Shown here in pieces: positions 27,131-39,314 of a stretch of 64,000 nucleotides of DNA. The translations under genes were made by a program, and so were the position numbers. Numbering within the stretch: position 1 is the first letter of the stretch; the number at the start of each line of letters is the position of its first letter. The DNA comes from Methylocapsa acidiphila B2 (GTDB taxonomy: Bacteria; Pseudomonadota; Alphaproteobacteria; Rhizobiales; Beijerinckiaceae). The stretch covers positions 1,116,001 to 1,180,000 of the forward strand of contig NZ_KE386496.1 in NCBI RefSeq assembly GCF_000427445.1, written 5' to 3'. A model generated the notes under the pieces. That model was not told the origin of the DNA. It ran no database searches and saw only the letters and a list, made by a program, of their open reading frames with translations.

Positions 27131-27474
27131 GCGCTTCCCCTGCAGATGACAGCCGGTCAGACACCGAGCGGTTTCGGCCTTGCCGGAACGACGATTCGGC
27201 CGATTGCGGATTTAGCGCTGTTCCTTGTCATTCGCGCGATGAAACGCCGTGCGAGCGAGGCTTCGCCCATTTGAAGCCGCCTTGAATCGCCCCCTGGGCC
27301 CGTCGCGCGCGACACAGCCGTCGCAGGACGCGCCGGTTGCAAGGCGGAACCTGGACAGGAATAGCCCTCGTCCGGCTGCGAAACGGGCATCAGCCGCCTG
27401 AGAGCAGGCTCCCGAAAAGTTGATCGACTTTTTCGATCAGAACATGCTCCGACGCAACGGAGCGAATTTACGCA
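27131..27474. other. Intergenic region between glmM and the channel gene
   Basis: This 344-bp stretch holds repeat copy C near its right end and nothing else recognised. The channel gene's promoter must lie here unless it is read from glmM. Confidence 0.4.
27400..27449. repeat. Palindromic intergenic element, copy C
   Basis: AGAGCAGGCTCCCGAAAAGT, a GATCGA middle, and CTTTTTCGATCAGAACATGC on the right. On the minus strand it reads as the same family, with the GCATGTTC and CGAAAAAGT blocks. It lies 25 bp past the glmM stop and may end its transcript. Confidence 0.6.
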
Positions 27475-28812
27475 TCAGGCCGCCTGCAGCGCGTCGCAGA
27501 CGTCGTCGACCACGCGCTCGACGAGATCGAGATTGTCGCCCTCCCCCATCACGCGGATCACCGGCTCGGTTCCTGACGCGCGAATGACAAGGCGGCCGCC
27601 TTCACCGAGCTTTGCGCGACCGGCCTCGATCGCGTGAATGACGCTCGCCTCCTCCAGCGGCTTCCCGGTCTTGAACTTCACATTCTTCAAAACCTGAGGG
27701 AGCGGCTCAAACAGATGACAGACGCGGCTCACCGGCTTCTGCTCCCGCTTCACGATCGCCATGAGTTGCAGCGCCGCGACCAAGCCGTCTCCTGTCGTGT
27801 TGTAATCGCTCAGGATAATATGGCCGGACTGCTCGCCGCCAAGATTATACCCCTGCTCGCGCATATGGGCGAGCACATAGCGGTCGCCGACCGGCGTGCG
27901 CGCGAGAGACAAGCCTATGTCGCTCAGATAACGCTCGAGCCCGAGATTGGACATCACGGTCGCGACAATGCCCGGCCGCGACAACCGCCCGTCCTCTTTC
28001 CAGCTTTTCGCCACTGCAGCCATCAATTGATCGCCGTCGACGATCTTGCCCATCTCGTCGACGATGATCACGCGATCGGCGTCGCCATCGAGCGCGACGC
28101 CAATGTCGGCGCGCATTTCGCGGACCTTCTTCGCGAGGGCCTGAGGCGCGGTCGAGCCGACGCCACGATTGATATTGAAGCCGTCAGGCTCCACGCCGAT
28201 CGAAATGACCTCGGCGCCGAGCTCCCAGAAGGCTTCGGGGGCGACCTTATAGGCCGCGCCATTGGCGCAATCGACGACCACCCGCAACCCCTCGAGCGAA
28301 AGGCTGCGCAAAAGAGTCCGTTTGGCGAATTCGATATAGCGGGCGCGATCGCCTTCGACGCGCATAGCGCGGCCGAGATCGGCGGGCTTCGACAATTTGA
28401 GCGCGAAATCCTTCGCGAGCATGATCTCAATCTGCGCCTCGACCTCGTCGGACAATTTATACCCGTCGGGGCCGAAGAGCTTGATTCCGTTATCCTCATA
28501 AGGATTGTGAGAGGCTGAGATCATGACCCCGATGTCGGCCCGCATCGAATGGGTGAGCATCGCCACGGCCGGCGTCGGCATCGGCCCGAGCAACAGCGCA
28601 TCCATGCCCACCGAAGTGAAGCCCGCGACCATCGCATATTCGATCATATAGCTGGAAAGCCTCGTGTCCTTGCCGATGACCGCGCGATGGCGATAGTCGC
28701 CGCGCTGAAACACGACGCCGGTGGCTTGGGCGACCTTCATCGCGAGTTCCGGCGTGATCGCCGAATTGGCGAGCCCCCGAATGCCGTCGGTGCCGAAATA
28801 TTTGCGAGCCAT
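27475..28812 (-). CDS. glmM: Phosphoglucosamine mutase GlmM
   Basis: The protein has 445 residues from the ATG at 28812 (AAGGAT upstream). It converts glucosamine-6-phosphate to glucosamine-1-phosphate for peptidoglycan and LPS. Markers: '[13 protein letters not shown]' at the N-terminus, phosphoserine loop '[13 protein letters not shown]', metal site '[14 protein letters not shown]', sugar loop 'GGEQSGHI' and phosphate site '[12 protein letters not shown]'. In most Hyphomicrobiales it follows ftsH; here ftsH and its partners point the other way. Confidence 0.96.
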   Translation of the reverse strand: MARKYFGTDGIRGLANSAITPELAMKVAQATGVVFQRGDYRHRAVIGKDTRLSSYMIEYAMVAGFTSVGMDALLLGPMPTPAVAMLTHSMRADIGVMISASHNPYEDNGIKLFGPDGYKLSDEVEAQIEIMLAKDFALKLSKPADLGRAMRVEGDRARYIEFAKRTLLRSLSLEGLRVVVDCANGAAYKVAPEAFWELGAEVISIGVEPDGFNINRGVGSTAPQALAKKVREMRADIGVALDGDADRVIIVDEMGKIVDGDQLMAAVAKSWKEDGRLSRPGIVATVMSNLGLERYLSDIGLSLARTPVGDRYVLAHMREQGYNLGGEQSGHIILSDYNTTGDGLVAALQLMAIVKREQKPVSRVCHLFEPLPQVLKNVKFKTGKPLEEASVIHAIEAGRAKLGEGGRLVIRASGTEPVIRVMGEGDNLDLVERVVDDVCDALQAA

Positions 28813-29206
28813 CGCGAGAGTATCCTTCAAAATGCGACGCTTGAAGAAGCGCGGCAAAGCTCTTGGACGGGATCATGCGATTAAAGATGCCCAGATTGAG
28901 GCGCGGCGCGCGGCCGAACTGACCTTCGACCGACAAAATGCTTCCCTTAATTTTATTTTTGGTGAATGATCGTGCCCCCAACAAGCAAGGCATACGCTCC
29001 GATCGTCGCCCGTTATTTCCTGGGCCGCGACAAAAACCGCTTGATCGAGAGCCGGAAAAAGAATTCACCTGATGCGCGCTCGCCGCATAATAGCGCCAAA
29101 TAAGCGAGATAATTTAAAAACGCGCGCGTTCGTCTCGCGGAATCGCGATCCGAACTTTGGCGAAAATGCGCACAGCCTCAATATCAAATTCATGGGGATC
29201 GTCTTC
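28813..29206. other. Divergent promoter region between glmM and cpoB
   Basis: These 394 bp are AT-richer than the neighbours near 28940-28970 and 29105-29120, as expected for two divergent promoters. No confident -35/-10 pair or operator was found. It is also one junction of the inverted cpoB-tilS-ftsH block. Confidence 0.45.
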
Positions 29207-30478
29207 ATGACCTTTTTCGGCAGTTCGTCCGGGGTTTTGGCCGCCGGGGCTCTCCTCGCCTTGGTCGCGTCCTCGACGCTCCACGCGGAAAGCGCGGCGG
29301 AGCAGGCGGCTCGGCTCGACCGCATCGAGGCGGACGTCGCCGCAGCGCAAGCGACGATCGAGCTTGCCCAAGGCTATGGCGTCCCGCCTTCCGACATCGG
29401 TGGTTCCAGGGACTATCCTTATGGCGCCGCGCCGCCGGACTCCGGCGGCGTCACCGTCCGAATCGACCGGCTCGAGAACCACATGCGGCAGATCAACGGC
29501 CAGATCGAGCAGTTGCAGTTCGAGACGCGAAAGCTCGCGGAGCAGTTGAGGAAATTTCAGGAAGACGTTGATTTCCGTTTCCAGGATTCAGGGGCGCGCG
29601 GCGCATCTCCCGCGGCGGCGCCGCGGCCTGCCCAAAAGCGAACCGAGGCGCCTGAGGCCGACGTCGATCCCGATTCCGATCTTCGGAACTTTGCGGACGC
29701 CGCGACCGTCCCAAATTCCTCGCCGTCGAATTCCGCTGCGGCGCGATCGTCGCGGCGCGGCGACGCTTTCGACCCCGACGCCGATCCAAATGCGCCGGGC
29801 GCGCCTCATCCTCTCGGCAGTCCGGCCTCTTCCTCGGCGTCTTATGAGGGGAGGACCGCCGGCCTGACAGGCGGAGCCTCGACGCAAGCGCGACGGGATC
29901 CGACCGCGCTTGATCAAGATGACCCCGATGCGCCGCTCGACCTTTCCGGCGGAAAGCTGCGCGGCGGCGGAATTTCGCCTTCGGCGAGCCCCCCTCCTTC
30001 GACGCGGCAATTCGGCGAGCCGACGCCGCCGCAGCAGGCCTATGCGACGCCGAGCGTCACGCCCGGCGGAACTACAATCGCCGGCGCGCCAGTCAATTCG
30101 GCGAAGGAAGAATTCGAACTTGCCCTCGGCTTTTTCCGGAAAAAGGAATATGAAAGCGCGGAAAAAGGATTCACTGATTTCTTAAAGAAGAACTCCAAAA
30201 GTAAATTAGCGTCCGACGCCACATATTATCTCGGCGAAAGCTATTTCGCGCGTGGACGTCATACCGAAGCGGCCGAGCAATATCTGAAGATTTCGACCCA
30301 ATACGCGAATTCGCCGCGCGCGCCGGAGGCCATGTTGCGGCTGGGTCAGTCACTGAACGCCATCGGCGCAAAGGAGCAAGCCTGCGCGACTCTCGTCGAG
30401 ATCGGGCGTAGGTTTCCGAATGCGTCGGCGTCCGTCAAAGCGGGCGCGGAACGGGAGACAAGGCGTTCGCAATGCTGA
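29207..30478 (+). CDS. cpoB: Tol-Pal accessory protein CpoB (YbgF)
   Basis: The protein has 423 residues from the ATG at 29207, chosen because GGGGA lies 8 bp upstream; an in-frame ATG at 29192 is possible. A signal segment 'AAGALLALVASSTLHAE' is followed by an N-terminal coiled coil ('RIDRLENHMRQINGQIEQLQ') that trimerises, a 150-residue Pro/Ala/Ser linker, and C-terminal TPRs ('AKEEFELALGFFRKKEYESA') at about 300-423. CpoB links Tol-Pal constriction to PBP1B. It overlaps tilS by 7 bp. Here it is on the opposite strand from tolQRAB-pal. Confidence 0.9.
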   Translation: MTFFGSSSGVLAAGALLALVASSTLHAESAAEQAARLDRIEADVAAAQATIELAQGYGVPPSDIGGSRDYPYGAAPPDSGGVTVRIDRLENHMRQINGQIEQLQFETRKLAEQLRKFQEDVDFRFQDSGARGASPAAAPRPAQKRTEAPEADVDPDSDLRNFADAATVPNSSPSNSAAARSSRRGDAFDPDADPNAPGAPHPLGSPASSSASYEGRTAGLTGGASTQARRDPTALDQDDPDAPLDLSGGKLRGGGISPSASPPPSTRQFGEPTPPQQAYATPSVTPGGTTIAGAPVNSAKEEFELALGFFRKKEYESAEKGFTDFLKKNSKSKLASDATYYLGESYFARGRHTEAAEQYLKISTQYANSPRAPEAMLRLGQSLNAIGAKEQACATLVEIGRRFPNASASVKAGAERETRRSQC

Positions 30479-31614
30479 AGCCGGCGCCGGGCGAGCCGCA
30501 GGCGGATCTCGCATCTCGTGGCGCCGACGGTAATTTTGAACCGAGCCCGAGCCGAAGCATAGGGGTTGCGCAAGTCGATGCGATTTTCCCCGCGAATGTC
30601 GTCGCCGAGATTTTTGAGTCCTGGCGCAAGACTCGAAAAATCCTGCTCGCGGTCTCCGGCGGACCCGATTCGGTCGCAATGATGCTGCTCGCCGCCGAAT
30701 GGACGCGCTTTCCCGGTGCGCCTTTGCTTTTCGTCGCGACCGTCGATCATGGCTTGCGCAAGGAATCGCGCCTGGAGGCGGAGCAGGTCGCACGCTGGTC
30801 GGCCGCGCTCGGCTTGCCGCATAAACTCCTCGCCTGGAATTCAACCAGCGTAAAAACGAGAATTCAGGAGCGGGCGCGCGAGGCGCGCTACGAGCTTCTT
30901 TTTGCGCATGCCGCCGAGATCGGGGCCGATATTGTCGCGACCGCGCATCATGCAGACGATCAAGCGGAGACGATCCTGTTCCGCCTGCTGCGCGGCAGCG
31001 GCCTCGGCGGCCTCTCCGGCATGGCCGCATCGCAGCGTCTCGAGGGCGTGACTCTGTCGCGGCCGTTGCTCCAAACCACCAAAGCCGAGCTCATCGCTCT
31101 TTGCGAAGCGAAGGGCCATCCTTTCTTCGATGATCCATCAAATCGCGATCCGGCCTTCGCCCGCGCTAGGCTGCGCGGGCTCAGCGGCTTTCTGGCCGAG
31201 CAAGGCCTCGACCGGCGCGCCCTGCTTCGTCTCGGCCGCCGAGCGGCGCGAGCCGAGGCGGCGCTCGCCCATTATGCCGCGGCCGCGGGGGCCGATGTGC
31301 CGGCGATTCGGGACGAGAACCGCCTTTCCCTCGATTTGAATTGGCTCGCCGATCGGCCCGAGGAAGTTTTTCTTCGCGTTCTTGCCGAGGAAATTAGAAA
31401 TCTCGTCGACCGGAGTCGGATCCTGCGCCTGGAGAGGCTCGAAGCTCTGACGCTGGAACTACGGCGCGCGCTGATGGCGGGCGAAGCTTTCTCCGCCACG
31501 CTGGGCGGGTGCCGGCTCCGTCTCGGCCGCGACGGCGCGCTTGTGATTGCGGTCGAAACTGAACGTCGCCGCGGCTTCGCCAAAACGCGAGCGGAGCCAT
31601 GCGTCAAGAGCTAA
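30472..31614 (+). CDS. tilS: tRNA(Ile)-lysidine synthase TilS
   Basis: The protein has 380 residues. It converts C34 of the minor tRNA-Ile(CAU) to lysidine with ATP and lysine. The P-loop is 'LLAVSGGPDSVAMM' at about residues 58-72; 'VDHGLRKESRLEAEQVARW' and 'TAHHADDQAETILFRL' are the other family motifs. The N-terminal 50 residues before the P-loop domain are not conserved. The start lies inside cpoB (7-bp overlap), so the two are coupled. Confidence 0.93.
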   Translation: MLKPAPGEPQADLASRGADGNFEPSPSRSIGVAQVDAIFPANVVAEIFESWRKTRKILLAVSGGPDSVAMMLLAAEWTRFPGAPLLFVATVDHGLRKESRLEAEQVARWSAALGLPHKLLAWNSTSVKTRIQERAREARYELLFAHAAEIGADIVATAHHADDQAETILFRLLRGSGLGGLSGMAASQRLEGVTLSRPLLQTTKAELIALCEAKGHPFFDDPSNRDPAFARARLRGLSGFLAEQGLDRRALLRLGRRAARAEAALAHYAAAAGADVPAIRDENRLSLDLNWLADRPEEVFLRVLAEEIRNLVDRSRILRLERLEALTLELRRALMAGEAFSATLGGCRLRLGRDGALVIAVETERRRGFAKTRAEPCVKS

Positions 31615-31767
31615 ATCGCGTTCCGGCGTCGTCATGGCCGGGCATCCCCTTGGCAAGGCTGAGGACGACGCCTACATTACCTCGATCGCCTGGTCGGGAG
31701 CAGGCGTGATCTCATATTCAACGGGCGACCGGCCTTTGGGCCCGAACGACCTGCAGCGGGAACGAAA

Positions 31768-33696
<1,929 letters not shown>

Positions 33697-33736
33697 GTTC
33701 TGCGCTGACGCATTCAAGCAAAACTTGAGAACAGAA

Positions 33737-33777
33737 TGGCCGCCTTTCGTCGCAAGCGAAAGGCGGCCATATTTTTG
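33737..33777 (+). terminator. Rho-independent terminator of ftsH
   Basis: A perfect 14-bp stem (ATGGCCGCCTTTCG and its complement) with a 7-base loop is followed by ATTTTTGA. It ends the cpoB-tilS-ftsH transcript. Confidence 0.88.
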
Positions 33778-33841
33778 ATTGAGTGCAATAAAAGCGTGAC
33801 CGCTGCCCCGCGTGGTCAAAGGCGAAAGAGCGGCGGCCGGC

Positions 33842-34267
33842 CTATTTTGGCTTGGGTCTAACCTTGGCGGCGACGCCGTCAGCCGACTTGCCCTGCCCCG
33901 CCTTCGCTTTTGCTGAATCTTGAAGAAGCTCGAAGACCCGCTCCGGCGGACGGCACAGCACGGCCGCAGTCTCCGTCGCCACAATCGGTCGCTCGATCAG
34001 GATAGGATGTTTCACCATCGCTTCGATGAGCGCCTCATCCGTAAGGGCTTCATCGGCAAGACCCAGGTCGTTGTAAGGCGTCCCGCGTCGGCGCAGGATC
34101 GCTCGCGGCGCAAGATGCAGGCGCGCGAGAAGATCCTTTAGCTCCGCTTTCGTCAGCGGTTGCTTCACATAAGGGACGACGACTGGCTCGATCCCCGCCT
34201 CGCGGATGAAGCCCAGCACCTTGCGCGAGGTGGCACAGGACGGATTATGGTAAATGACGAGAGCCAT
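33842..34267 (-). CDS. arsC: Arsenate reductase, glutaredoxin-dependent (ArsC family)
   Basis: The protein has 141 residues. Cys11 in 'HNPSCATSRKVL' is the expected catalytic cysteine of the ArsC1 family. 'LRRRGTPYNDLGL', 'HPILIERPIV' and the Arg of 'LCRPPERV' supply the arginines that hold arsenate. The C-terminal 25 residues are Lys/Ala-rich and lie outside the domain. There is no ars regulator or efflux gene nearby. It sits between ftsH and pal as an insertion in an otherwise conserved neighbourhood. It starts after the pal terminator, so it has its own promoter. Confidence 0.85.
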   Translation of the reverse strand: MALVIYHNPSCATSRKVLGFIREAGIEPVVVPYVKQPLTKAELKDLLARLHLAPRAILRRRGTPYNDLGLADEALTDEALIEAMVKHPILIERPIVATETAAVLCRPPERVFELLQDSAKAKAGQGKSADGVAAKVRPKPK

Positions 34268-34303
34268 AATATTTCAGCTTAGGCGCCGATCCGGTCTTTC
34301 GCC

Positions 34304-34336
34304 AGAAAAAAAACCGGCGCTTCGTGAGAAACGCCG
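34304..34336 (-). terminator. Rho-independent terminator of pal
   Basis: On the minus strand CCGGCG, a loop of 12 bases and CGCCGG are followed by eight T. It lies 56 bp past the pal stop. Confidence 0.8.
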
Positions 34337-34391
34337 GGCCAGTTTCGGACGAGAGGCCTGGGAGGAAACGAGCCTCCCCGTCCGACTCAAA

Positions 34392-34901
34392 TCAAGATTG
34401 ACCGCCACCCAATATCGTGACAGCGCGGCGATTTTGCGACCAACAGGAAATATCGTTGCAGACCGCGACCGGGCGCTCTTTGCCATAGCTGATGGTGCGA
34501 ACGCGAGACGCGGGGATGCCGCGCGCGATGAGATAATCCTTGGCCGCCTCGGCGCGCCTAGCGCCCAGAGCAAAATTATATTCGCGCGTGCCGCGCTCGT
34601 CGGCATGGCCCTCGACGGTAAAGCTATAGCGGGCATATTGCTGCAGCCACCGCGCCTGCTTGTCGAGCGTCGCTTGCGCGGTCGGGCTCAATTCACTCGA
34701 ATCGCTATCGAAGAAAACCCGGTCGCCGACATTGACCGCGAAATCTTGGGCGCTGCCCGGAACGGCCGCGCCGGAACCCGCGCCAAGGCCGGACAAGGCA
34801 GCCTGGTCTTGGGCCGGGTTCTTGGCGCATGCGCCAATCGCGAGGGCGGCGCCCAGCACGGCGGCGAACTTGAATTCGCGCGTCCGTTTGCGAAAGCTCA
34901 T
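34392..34901 (-). CDS. pal: Peptidoglycan-associated lipoprotein Pal
   Basis: The protein has 169 residues from the ATG at 34901, behind a strong AGGAGGAAAGGG site. The lipobox 'ALAIGAC' puts the lipidated Cys at residue 25. The OmpA-like domain starts near 'DRVFFDSDSSELSPTAQ' and has the peptidoglycan-binding 'TVEGHADERGTREYN'. It anchors the outer membrane to the wall and binds TolB. A 287-bp gap to tolB suggests an extra promoter. It is the last gene before a terminator. Confidence 0.95.
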   Translation of the reverse strand: MSFRKRTREFKFAAVLGAALAIGACAKNPAQDQAALSGLGAGSGAAVPGSAQDFAVNVGDRVFFDSDSSELSPTAQATLDKQARWLQQYARYSFTVEGHADERGTREYNFALGARRAEAAKDYLIARGIPASRVRTISYGKERPVAVCNDISCWSQNRRAVTILGGGQS

Positions 34902-35188
34902 CCCTTTCCTCCTTGTGTGGGCGCAGGACATGCTTTGTCCTAGCCCGCGTCGGTTAATGGAAGGTTCCGTCAACCTTGATGACACTCTCTCGAAAAGCGT
35001 TGCATTTGAGCAATCGATCCTAATGGTTAATCCTGTCTTGATGGCGCCTCGAAGACGCGCCCGCTGAATCGCGGCCGTCGGCGATCTGGTCTTTTGCCAT
35101 CTCGGCGTGTAGCGGCGCAAGCTTTCGCTACGCTGGCGATTGGCGCGGGGTGGGCGCGATCGAACTCCGCTCGCCGCTCGCGTGACGC

Positions 35189-36583
35189 TCAATTCAGGAG
35201 CGGGCTCCATGCCGGGTCCGAGCCGAAGCTCGGCGTGGGCACCGGAAATTCGCCGCGGCCGAACACATCGGCCATGAAGATCTTCGCGCCCGCTTGGCCG
35301 CCCGGATCGCGGAAGAACATCAGGTAAAGACCGTTCGGCGCCCAGGTCGGGCCTTCATTGTGATAGCCCTCGGTCAAAAGGCGCTCGCCCGATCCGTCGG
35401 CGCGCATGACGCCAATGCCGAAATTGCCGCCTTTTTGCTTGGTGAAGGCGATAAAATCGCCCTTTGGGGACCAGACCGGGGTCGAATAGCGTCCTTCGCC
35501 AAAGGAAATGCGGTGCGGCGAGCCGCCGCTCGACGACATGACATAGATCTGCTGAGTCCCGCCGCGATCGGATTCAAAGGCGATCTGGCTCCCGTCCGGC
35601 GAATAGCAAGGCGACGTGTCGATCGCGCTGGAATCAGAAAGCCGAGTCGTGGCTCGCGAGCGCAAATCCATCGAATAGAGATTCGACGTGGCCCCTTGCG
35701 CCAGCGACATCACGATCTTCTGGCCGTCGGGAGAAAATCGTGGCGAAAAGGTCATGCCAGGAAAATTGCCGACCACTTCCCTCTGGCCCGTCTCGATGTT
35801 CAAGAGCAGCACCTTCGGATCCGAAGCGCCGAAGGACATATAGGTGACTTCCTGCGACGAGGGCGAGAAGCGCGGCGTCACCACGAGATCGTCGCCCCGG
35901 GTCAGATAGCGCACATTGGCCCCGTCCTGATCCATGATCGCGAGGCGCTTGCGCCGATTCTCCTTGGATCCCGTCTCGTCGACGAAGACGACGCGCGTGT
36001 CGAAAAACCCGCCCTCCCCGGTAATGCGCGTGAAGATCGCGTCAGAGATGATATGCGCAATGCGGCGCGAATTGCCGGCGTCCGTGACATATTGCTGGCC
36101 GGCGACCTGCGCGCCGGTCGAGACGTCCCAAAGCCGGAATTCGGCCTGGAGCCGACCGTCGGCGTTGCGCCCGGCCCGACCAGTCACGATGAATTGCGCG
36201 TTGATGGCGCGCCAAGCGTCCATGCGCGGCGTTTGATCTGGGTTGGAAATCGTCTCGACGAATGTTTTCGGATCGATCGGCGAAAGAAAGACCGAGCGCT
36301 TGAAATTATTGGTGATGATCCCCGTCATCTGCGCGCTCGCCGCCGGCTCGCCGGCAAATCCCGTCACAGCGATCAGAATCGGCTGAAACTCGCCCGACCG
36401 GCGCACGTCAAGATAGCGATCCTGCTGAGCAAAAGCCGCGGGTCCCGCGACGCCGGCCGCTAGGCCGGACCCGGCCATGACGAGCGCCGATCTGCGGGTC
36501 ACAAGCGTAGGGCTCTCGCTGGACGCGCGTCCTACGCGCGCGGGACGATGAACAAGTTTCGACCTCAAATTAAAAAACCTCAC
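35189..36583 (-). CDS. tolB: Tol-Pal system beta-propeller protein TolB
   Basis: The protein has 464 residues from a GTG at 36583 that overlaps the tolA stop (GTGA), with GGAGG 8 bp upstream. The N-terminal segment '[16 protein letters not shown]' contains a twin-arginine-like pattern; the signal ends 'GPAAFAQ'. After the alpha/beta domain come the propeller repeats ('[16 protein letters not shown]', '[17 protein letters not shown]'). It is periplasmic and links Pal to TolA. Confidence 0.94.
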   Translation of the reverse strand: MRFFNLRSKLVHRPARVGRASSESPTLVTRRSALVMAGSGLAAGVAGPAAFAQQDRYLDVRRSGEFQPILIAVTGFAGEPAASAQMTGIITNNFKRSVFLSPIDPKTFVETISNPDQTPRMDAWRAINAQFIVTGRAGRNADGRLQAEFRLWDVSTGAQVAGQQYVTDAGNSRRIAHIISDAIFTRITGEGGFFDTRVVFVDETGSKENRRKRLAIMDQDGANVRYLTRGDDLVVTPRFSPSSQEVTYMSFGASDPKVLLLNIETGQREVVGNFPGMTFSPRFSPDGQKIVMSLAQGATSNLYSMDLRSRATTRLSDSSAIDTSPCYSPDGSQIAFESDRGGTQQIYVMSSSGGSPHRISFGEGRYSTPVWSPKGDFIAFTKQKGGNFGIGVMRADGSGERLLTEGYHNEGPTWAPNGLYLMFFRDPGGQAGAKIFMADVFGRGEFPVPTPSFGSDPAWSPLLN

Positions 36584-37713
36584 AGCATGTCCTCCGGATC
36601 GAAGCGCACGATCCGGCCTTTCCATTGATCGTAATAGGGCTGGTATTGCGCCGGAATATGCAGCGGATCGCACCGCCGAACGGCCCGCAGCGCACTCTCG
36701 GCGAGGCTACGCAGATTCGGATCCGAGGGCGGGTTGAGCAGCGAGGGCTGGCCGATCAGCGAACCATCCTGCGCATATTGCACATGAATCTCCGGAACAT
36801 ATTTTTTCTGGCCGGCGACGCCGATATAGTTCCAGCAGCGTTTGTACTGTTCTTGCAGCAATCCGTCGAGCATGCCCCAGAGAGACGGCGACATTTTCGC
36901 CGCCGACGCCGTCGGAGAGCCGAGCGAGGCCACTTGCTGAAGCTCGCGCCCCGTCGATTGCTTATGCTGCGGCGCGTCCTTGCTCAAGAGCCTGGAGATA
37001 TCGCCGGGATCAAATTTCTGCGTCGTCTCCGGCGCCTCGTCGCCTGATTTCGGCCGCGCGGCAGGCTTCTGAACAGGCTTTTCCGGCGTCTCTTTCGCCT
37101 TTTCCTGGTTCAGCAATTTCGCGACCTGATCCGGCTTGAACAGCGGCTTCGGCTTCTCGACCGGCTTCGCCTTCGCTTCGGAGGCGGTGTCGGGCTTGGG
37201 CTCTGGCTCGACCTTCGGCCGCGGAACCGGCTTCGGGTCGACGGCCTCGGCCCTTTCATCCGGCGGCGGCTTCTCCTGAGACGCTGCGGGAGGCGACTTC
37301 GCGGGTGCGGGCTTTTGCGGCTCCTCGACCGGACGTGGGGGCGGTTGCACCGACGCGGAATGATCCGGCGGCTTCGGCGTCTCTTTCGCCTCCTCGCGGC
37401 CAGGGTCCGGCTGGCGCTTCAGCGGCGAAGGCGGCGTCGGGATCTCCTGCTTAGCGTCGACTTGCGCCGGCTGCGGCTTCAACTCGGCGATCTCGGCGCG
37501 TTTTTCCGCCCTCGGCGAGGGCTTGATCTGTTTGGCGGTCTTTTCGCCCTTCATGATCTGATTGAAATCTTGGGCGCTGATCATGTCGACCGGAATGGTC
37601 TCCTGCGCATCCTCGAAGCCCGAAGGACGCGAAAAAGACAGAAGGAGAGCCGCGAGCAAAAGGAGATGAATGCAGCCGGAGAGCGCCAGACCTGGCTTTT
37701 CGCGCAGCGACAT
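36580..37713 (-). CDS. tolA: Tol-Pal system protein TolA
   Basis: The protein has 377 residues. One N-terminal TM ('[16 protein letters not shown]') anchors it. A long Pro/Lys/Glu/Ala-rich stretch (about 60-265) spans the periplasm. The globular C-terminal domain ('[19 protein letters not shown]' to 'VRFDPEDML') contacts TolB and Pal. The repeated 'EKPKP'-like linker is typical of TolA/TonB. tolR ends 6 bp upstream and tolB starts in its stop. Confidence 0.9.
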   Translation of the reverse strand: MSLREKPGLALSGCIHLLLLAALLLSFSRPSGFEDAQETIPVDMISAQDFNQIMKGEKTAKQIKPSPRAEKRAEIAELKPQPAQVDAKQEIPTPPSPLKRQPDPGREEAKETPKPPDHSASVQPPPRPVEEPQKPAPAKSPPAASQEKPPPDERAEAVDPKPVPRPKVEPEPKPDTASEAKAKPVEKPKPLFKPDQVAKLLNQEKAKETPEKPVQKPAARPKSGDEAPETTQKFDPGDISRLLSKDAPQHKQSTGRELQQVASLGSPTASAAKMSPSLWGMLDGLLQEQYKRCWNYIGVAGQKKYVPEIHVQYAQDGSLIGQPSLLNPPSDPNLRSLAESALRAVRRCDPLHIPAQYQPYYDQWKGRIVRFDPEDML

Positions 37714-37719
37714 GGCCGT

Positions 37720-38169
37720 TCAGTTCTTGCTAGGGTCCGTGACCAGCGCGACCTTCTTATATCCCGCCGTGGTGATGATCGACATGATCTCGGCGATGCG
37801 GCCATAATTGACCGCGCTCGCGCCGCGGACATAGATGCGCTCGTCGAAGCCGGCCGCGGCGACTTCCTTGAGCTTGTCCGCGAGCTGGTTCAGCGCCACC
37901 GGCTGGTCCATGACGAAGACGCCGCCCTTGTCGTCGACGGCGACGGACAATGGCTTTTGCTCGATATTCAGCGCGGCGGCCTTGGTTTGCGGCAGGTCGA
38001 TCGGCACGCCGGTTGCGAGCAAGGGCGCCGCCACCATGAAAATGATCAAAAGGACCAGCATGACGTCGATGAAAGGCGTCATGTTGATGTCGGCCATCGC
38101 GCCGTAACGCGGCACGCCCCGCCGCCGGCGTCCGCCCGCCTTTCTCATCGCCATGCCAGACATCGCCAT
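37720..38169 (-). CDS. tolR: Tol-Pal system protein TolR
   Basis: The protein has 149 residues. A single TM 'TPFIDVMLVLLIIFMVAA' carries the conserved Asp of the proton path, preceded by 'ADIN'. The C-terminal domain is periplasmic. It forms the motor with TolQ. Alternative ATG codons near the start (38154, 38148) would shorten it slightly. Confidence 0.95.
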   Translation of the reverse strand: MAMSGMAMRKAGGRRRRGVPRYGAMADINMTPFIDVMLVLLIIFMVAAPLLATGVPIDLPQTKAAALNIEQKPLSVAVDDKGGVFVMDQPVALNQLADKLKEVAAAGFDERIYVRGASAVNYGRIAEIMSIITTAGYKKVALVTDPSKN

Positions 38170-38267
38170 TTCAAAATCTCCGCCAGGGACTTGCTTCGAC
38201 CGAGATCTTCGCCCGCGCCCGCCGTTTCGGCGCCGTGCGAGCGCGAGGACCTATCGCCTGATCTGCT

Positions 38268-38999
38268 TCAGGCCGCCTGATCATGCGCCGCGCGCTGATC
38301 AATCTGCCGGGACAGGATCGACGAGAACTCGTCGGCGAAAGCTTCGAGCTGCGCCTGCTTTTTGGCGACGTCCCCCTGCAGCTTATTGTAAGCGATAAGA
38401 GCGGGGATCGCCGCGAAGAGCCCGATCGCGGTTGCGAAAAGCGCCTCGGCGATGCCGGGCGCGACGACGGCCAGGGAGGTGTTGCGCGAGGCGGCGATCG
38501 ATCGGAACGACGACATGATGCCCCACACCGTCCCGAAAAGGCCAATAAAAGGGCTCGCCGACGCAACTGTCGCCAAAACCAGAAGATTGGATTCGAGCTT
38601 CTCGACCTCGCGCGCTATGGCGACGTCGAGCACTTTCTCGATCCTGGCCTGCAAGCCCATGAAAGAGGAACTCGCGCCTTGCACGGTGCGCCGCCATTCG
38701 CGCATCGCGGCGACGAAAAGGCTCGCCATTCCGCTGGTCGGCCGCGAGGATAAGGTGGCGTAAAGCTCGTCGAGCGATGCGCCGGACCAGAAGACATCCT
38801 CGAACTGAGCCATGGCGCGCTGCGTGCGGGACAGGAGGATGACCTTGTTGATAATGATCGCCCAGCACCAGACCGAAGCACAAAGCAATCCGATCATGAC
38901 CATCTTGACGACGAGATGGGCGGACCAGAACATGCTCAAGAGCGAAACTTCGGCGCCGGGGAGCGGCGTGGCGGCGGCTGCAATTTCGGCCGGATTCAT
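38268..38999 (-). CDS. tolQ: Tol-Pal system protein TolQ
   Basis: The protein has 243 residues from the ATG at 38999 (AAGGAG 10 bp upstream). It is an MotA/TolQ/ExbB proton channel with three TMs; 'FIGLFGTVWGIMSSF' and 'GIAEALFATAIGLFAAIPAL' are the signature segments. A CtrA-like site lies about 250 bp upstream, between ybgC and tolQ. Confidence 0.95.
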   Translation of the reverse strand: MNPAEIAAAATPLPGAEVSLLSMFWSAHLVVKMVMIGLLCASVWCWAIIINKVILLSRTQRAMAQFEDVFWSGASLDELYATLSSRPTSGMASLFVAAMREWRRTVQGASSSFMGLQARIEKVLDVAIAREVEKLESNLLVLATVASASPFIGLFGTVWGIMSSFRSIAASRNTSLAVVAPGIAEALFATAIGLFAAIPALIAYNKLQGDVAKKQAQLEAFADEFSSILSRQIDQRAAHDQAA

Positions 39000-39245
39000 C
39001 TCGTAGCTTCTCCTTCGGACCGGCAAGTCGGACGCGACGGCGTTTCATCGCACGGATTGAACCCGCCATTCTTGTCGCGGAAATCGGTCAATTCTGGGGC
39101 CGAAGCGCGCCCGAGGTTCGCATCTGCTCACTCAATGATCAGGCTTAGTCGAGGTCCGAGGCCCATGACCAGAAACGATGGTCGCCGGGCGTGCTGTCGC
39201 GCGCCTCGTTCCGCCACGCGCAGCAGAACTTAGCCTCAATCGAGG

Positions 39246-39260
39246 TTAACGCCGGATTAA
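39246..39260. promoter_or_regulatory. CtrA-like site between ybgC and tolQ
   Basis: TTAA-CGCCGGA-TTAA is an exact TTAA-N7-TTAA, the CtrA consensus, in the 315-bp gap between ybgC and tolQ. Cell-cycle control of tolQRAB-pal is inferred. Confidence 0.45.
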
Positions 39261-39314
39261 TCTCAGAAGGTCTCTTTGCGCCGAAAAAGGATCAAGCAGC
39301 GTCGCGCGGAGAGG

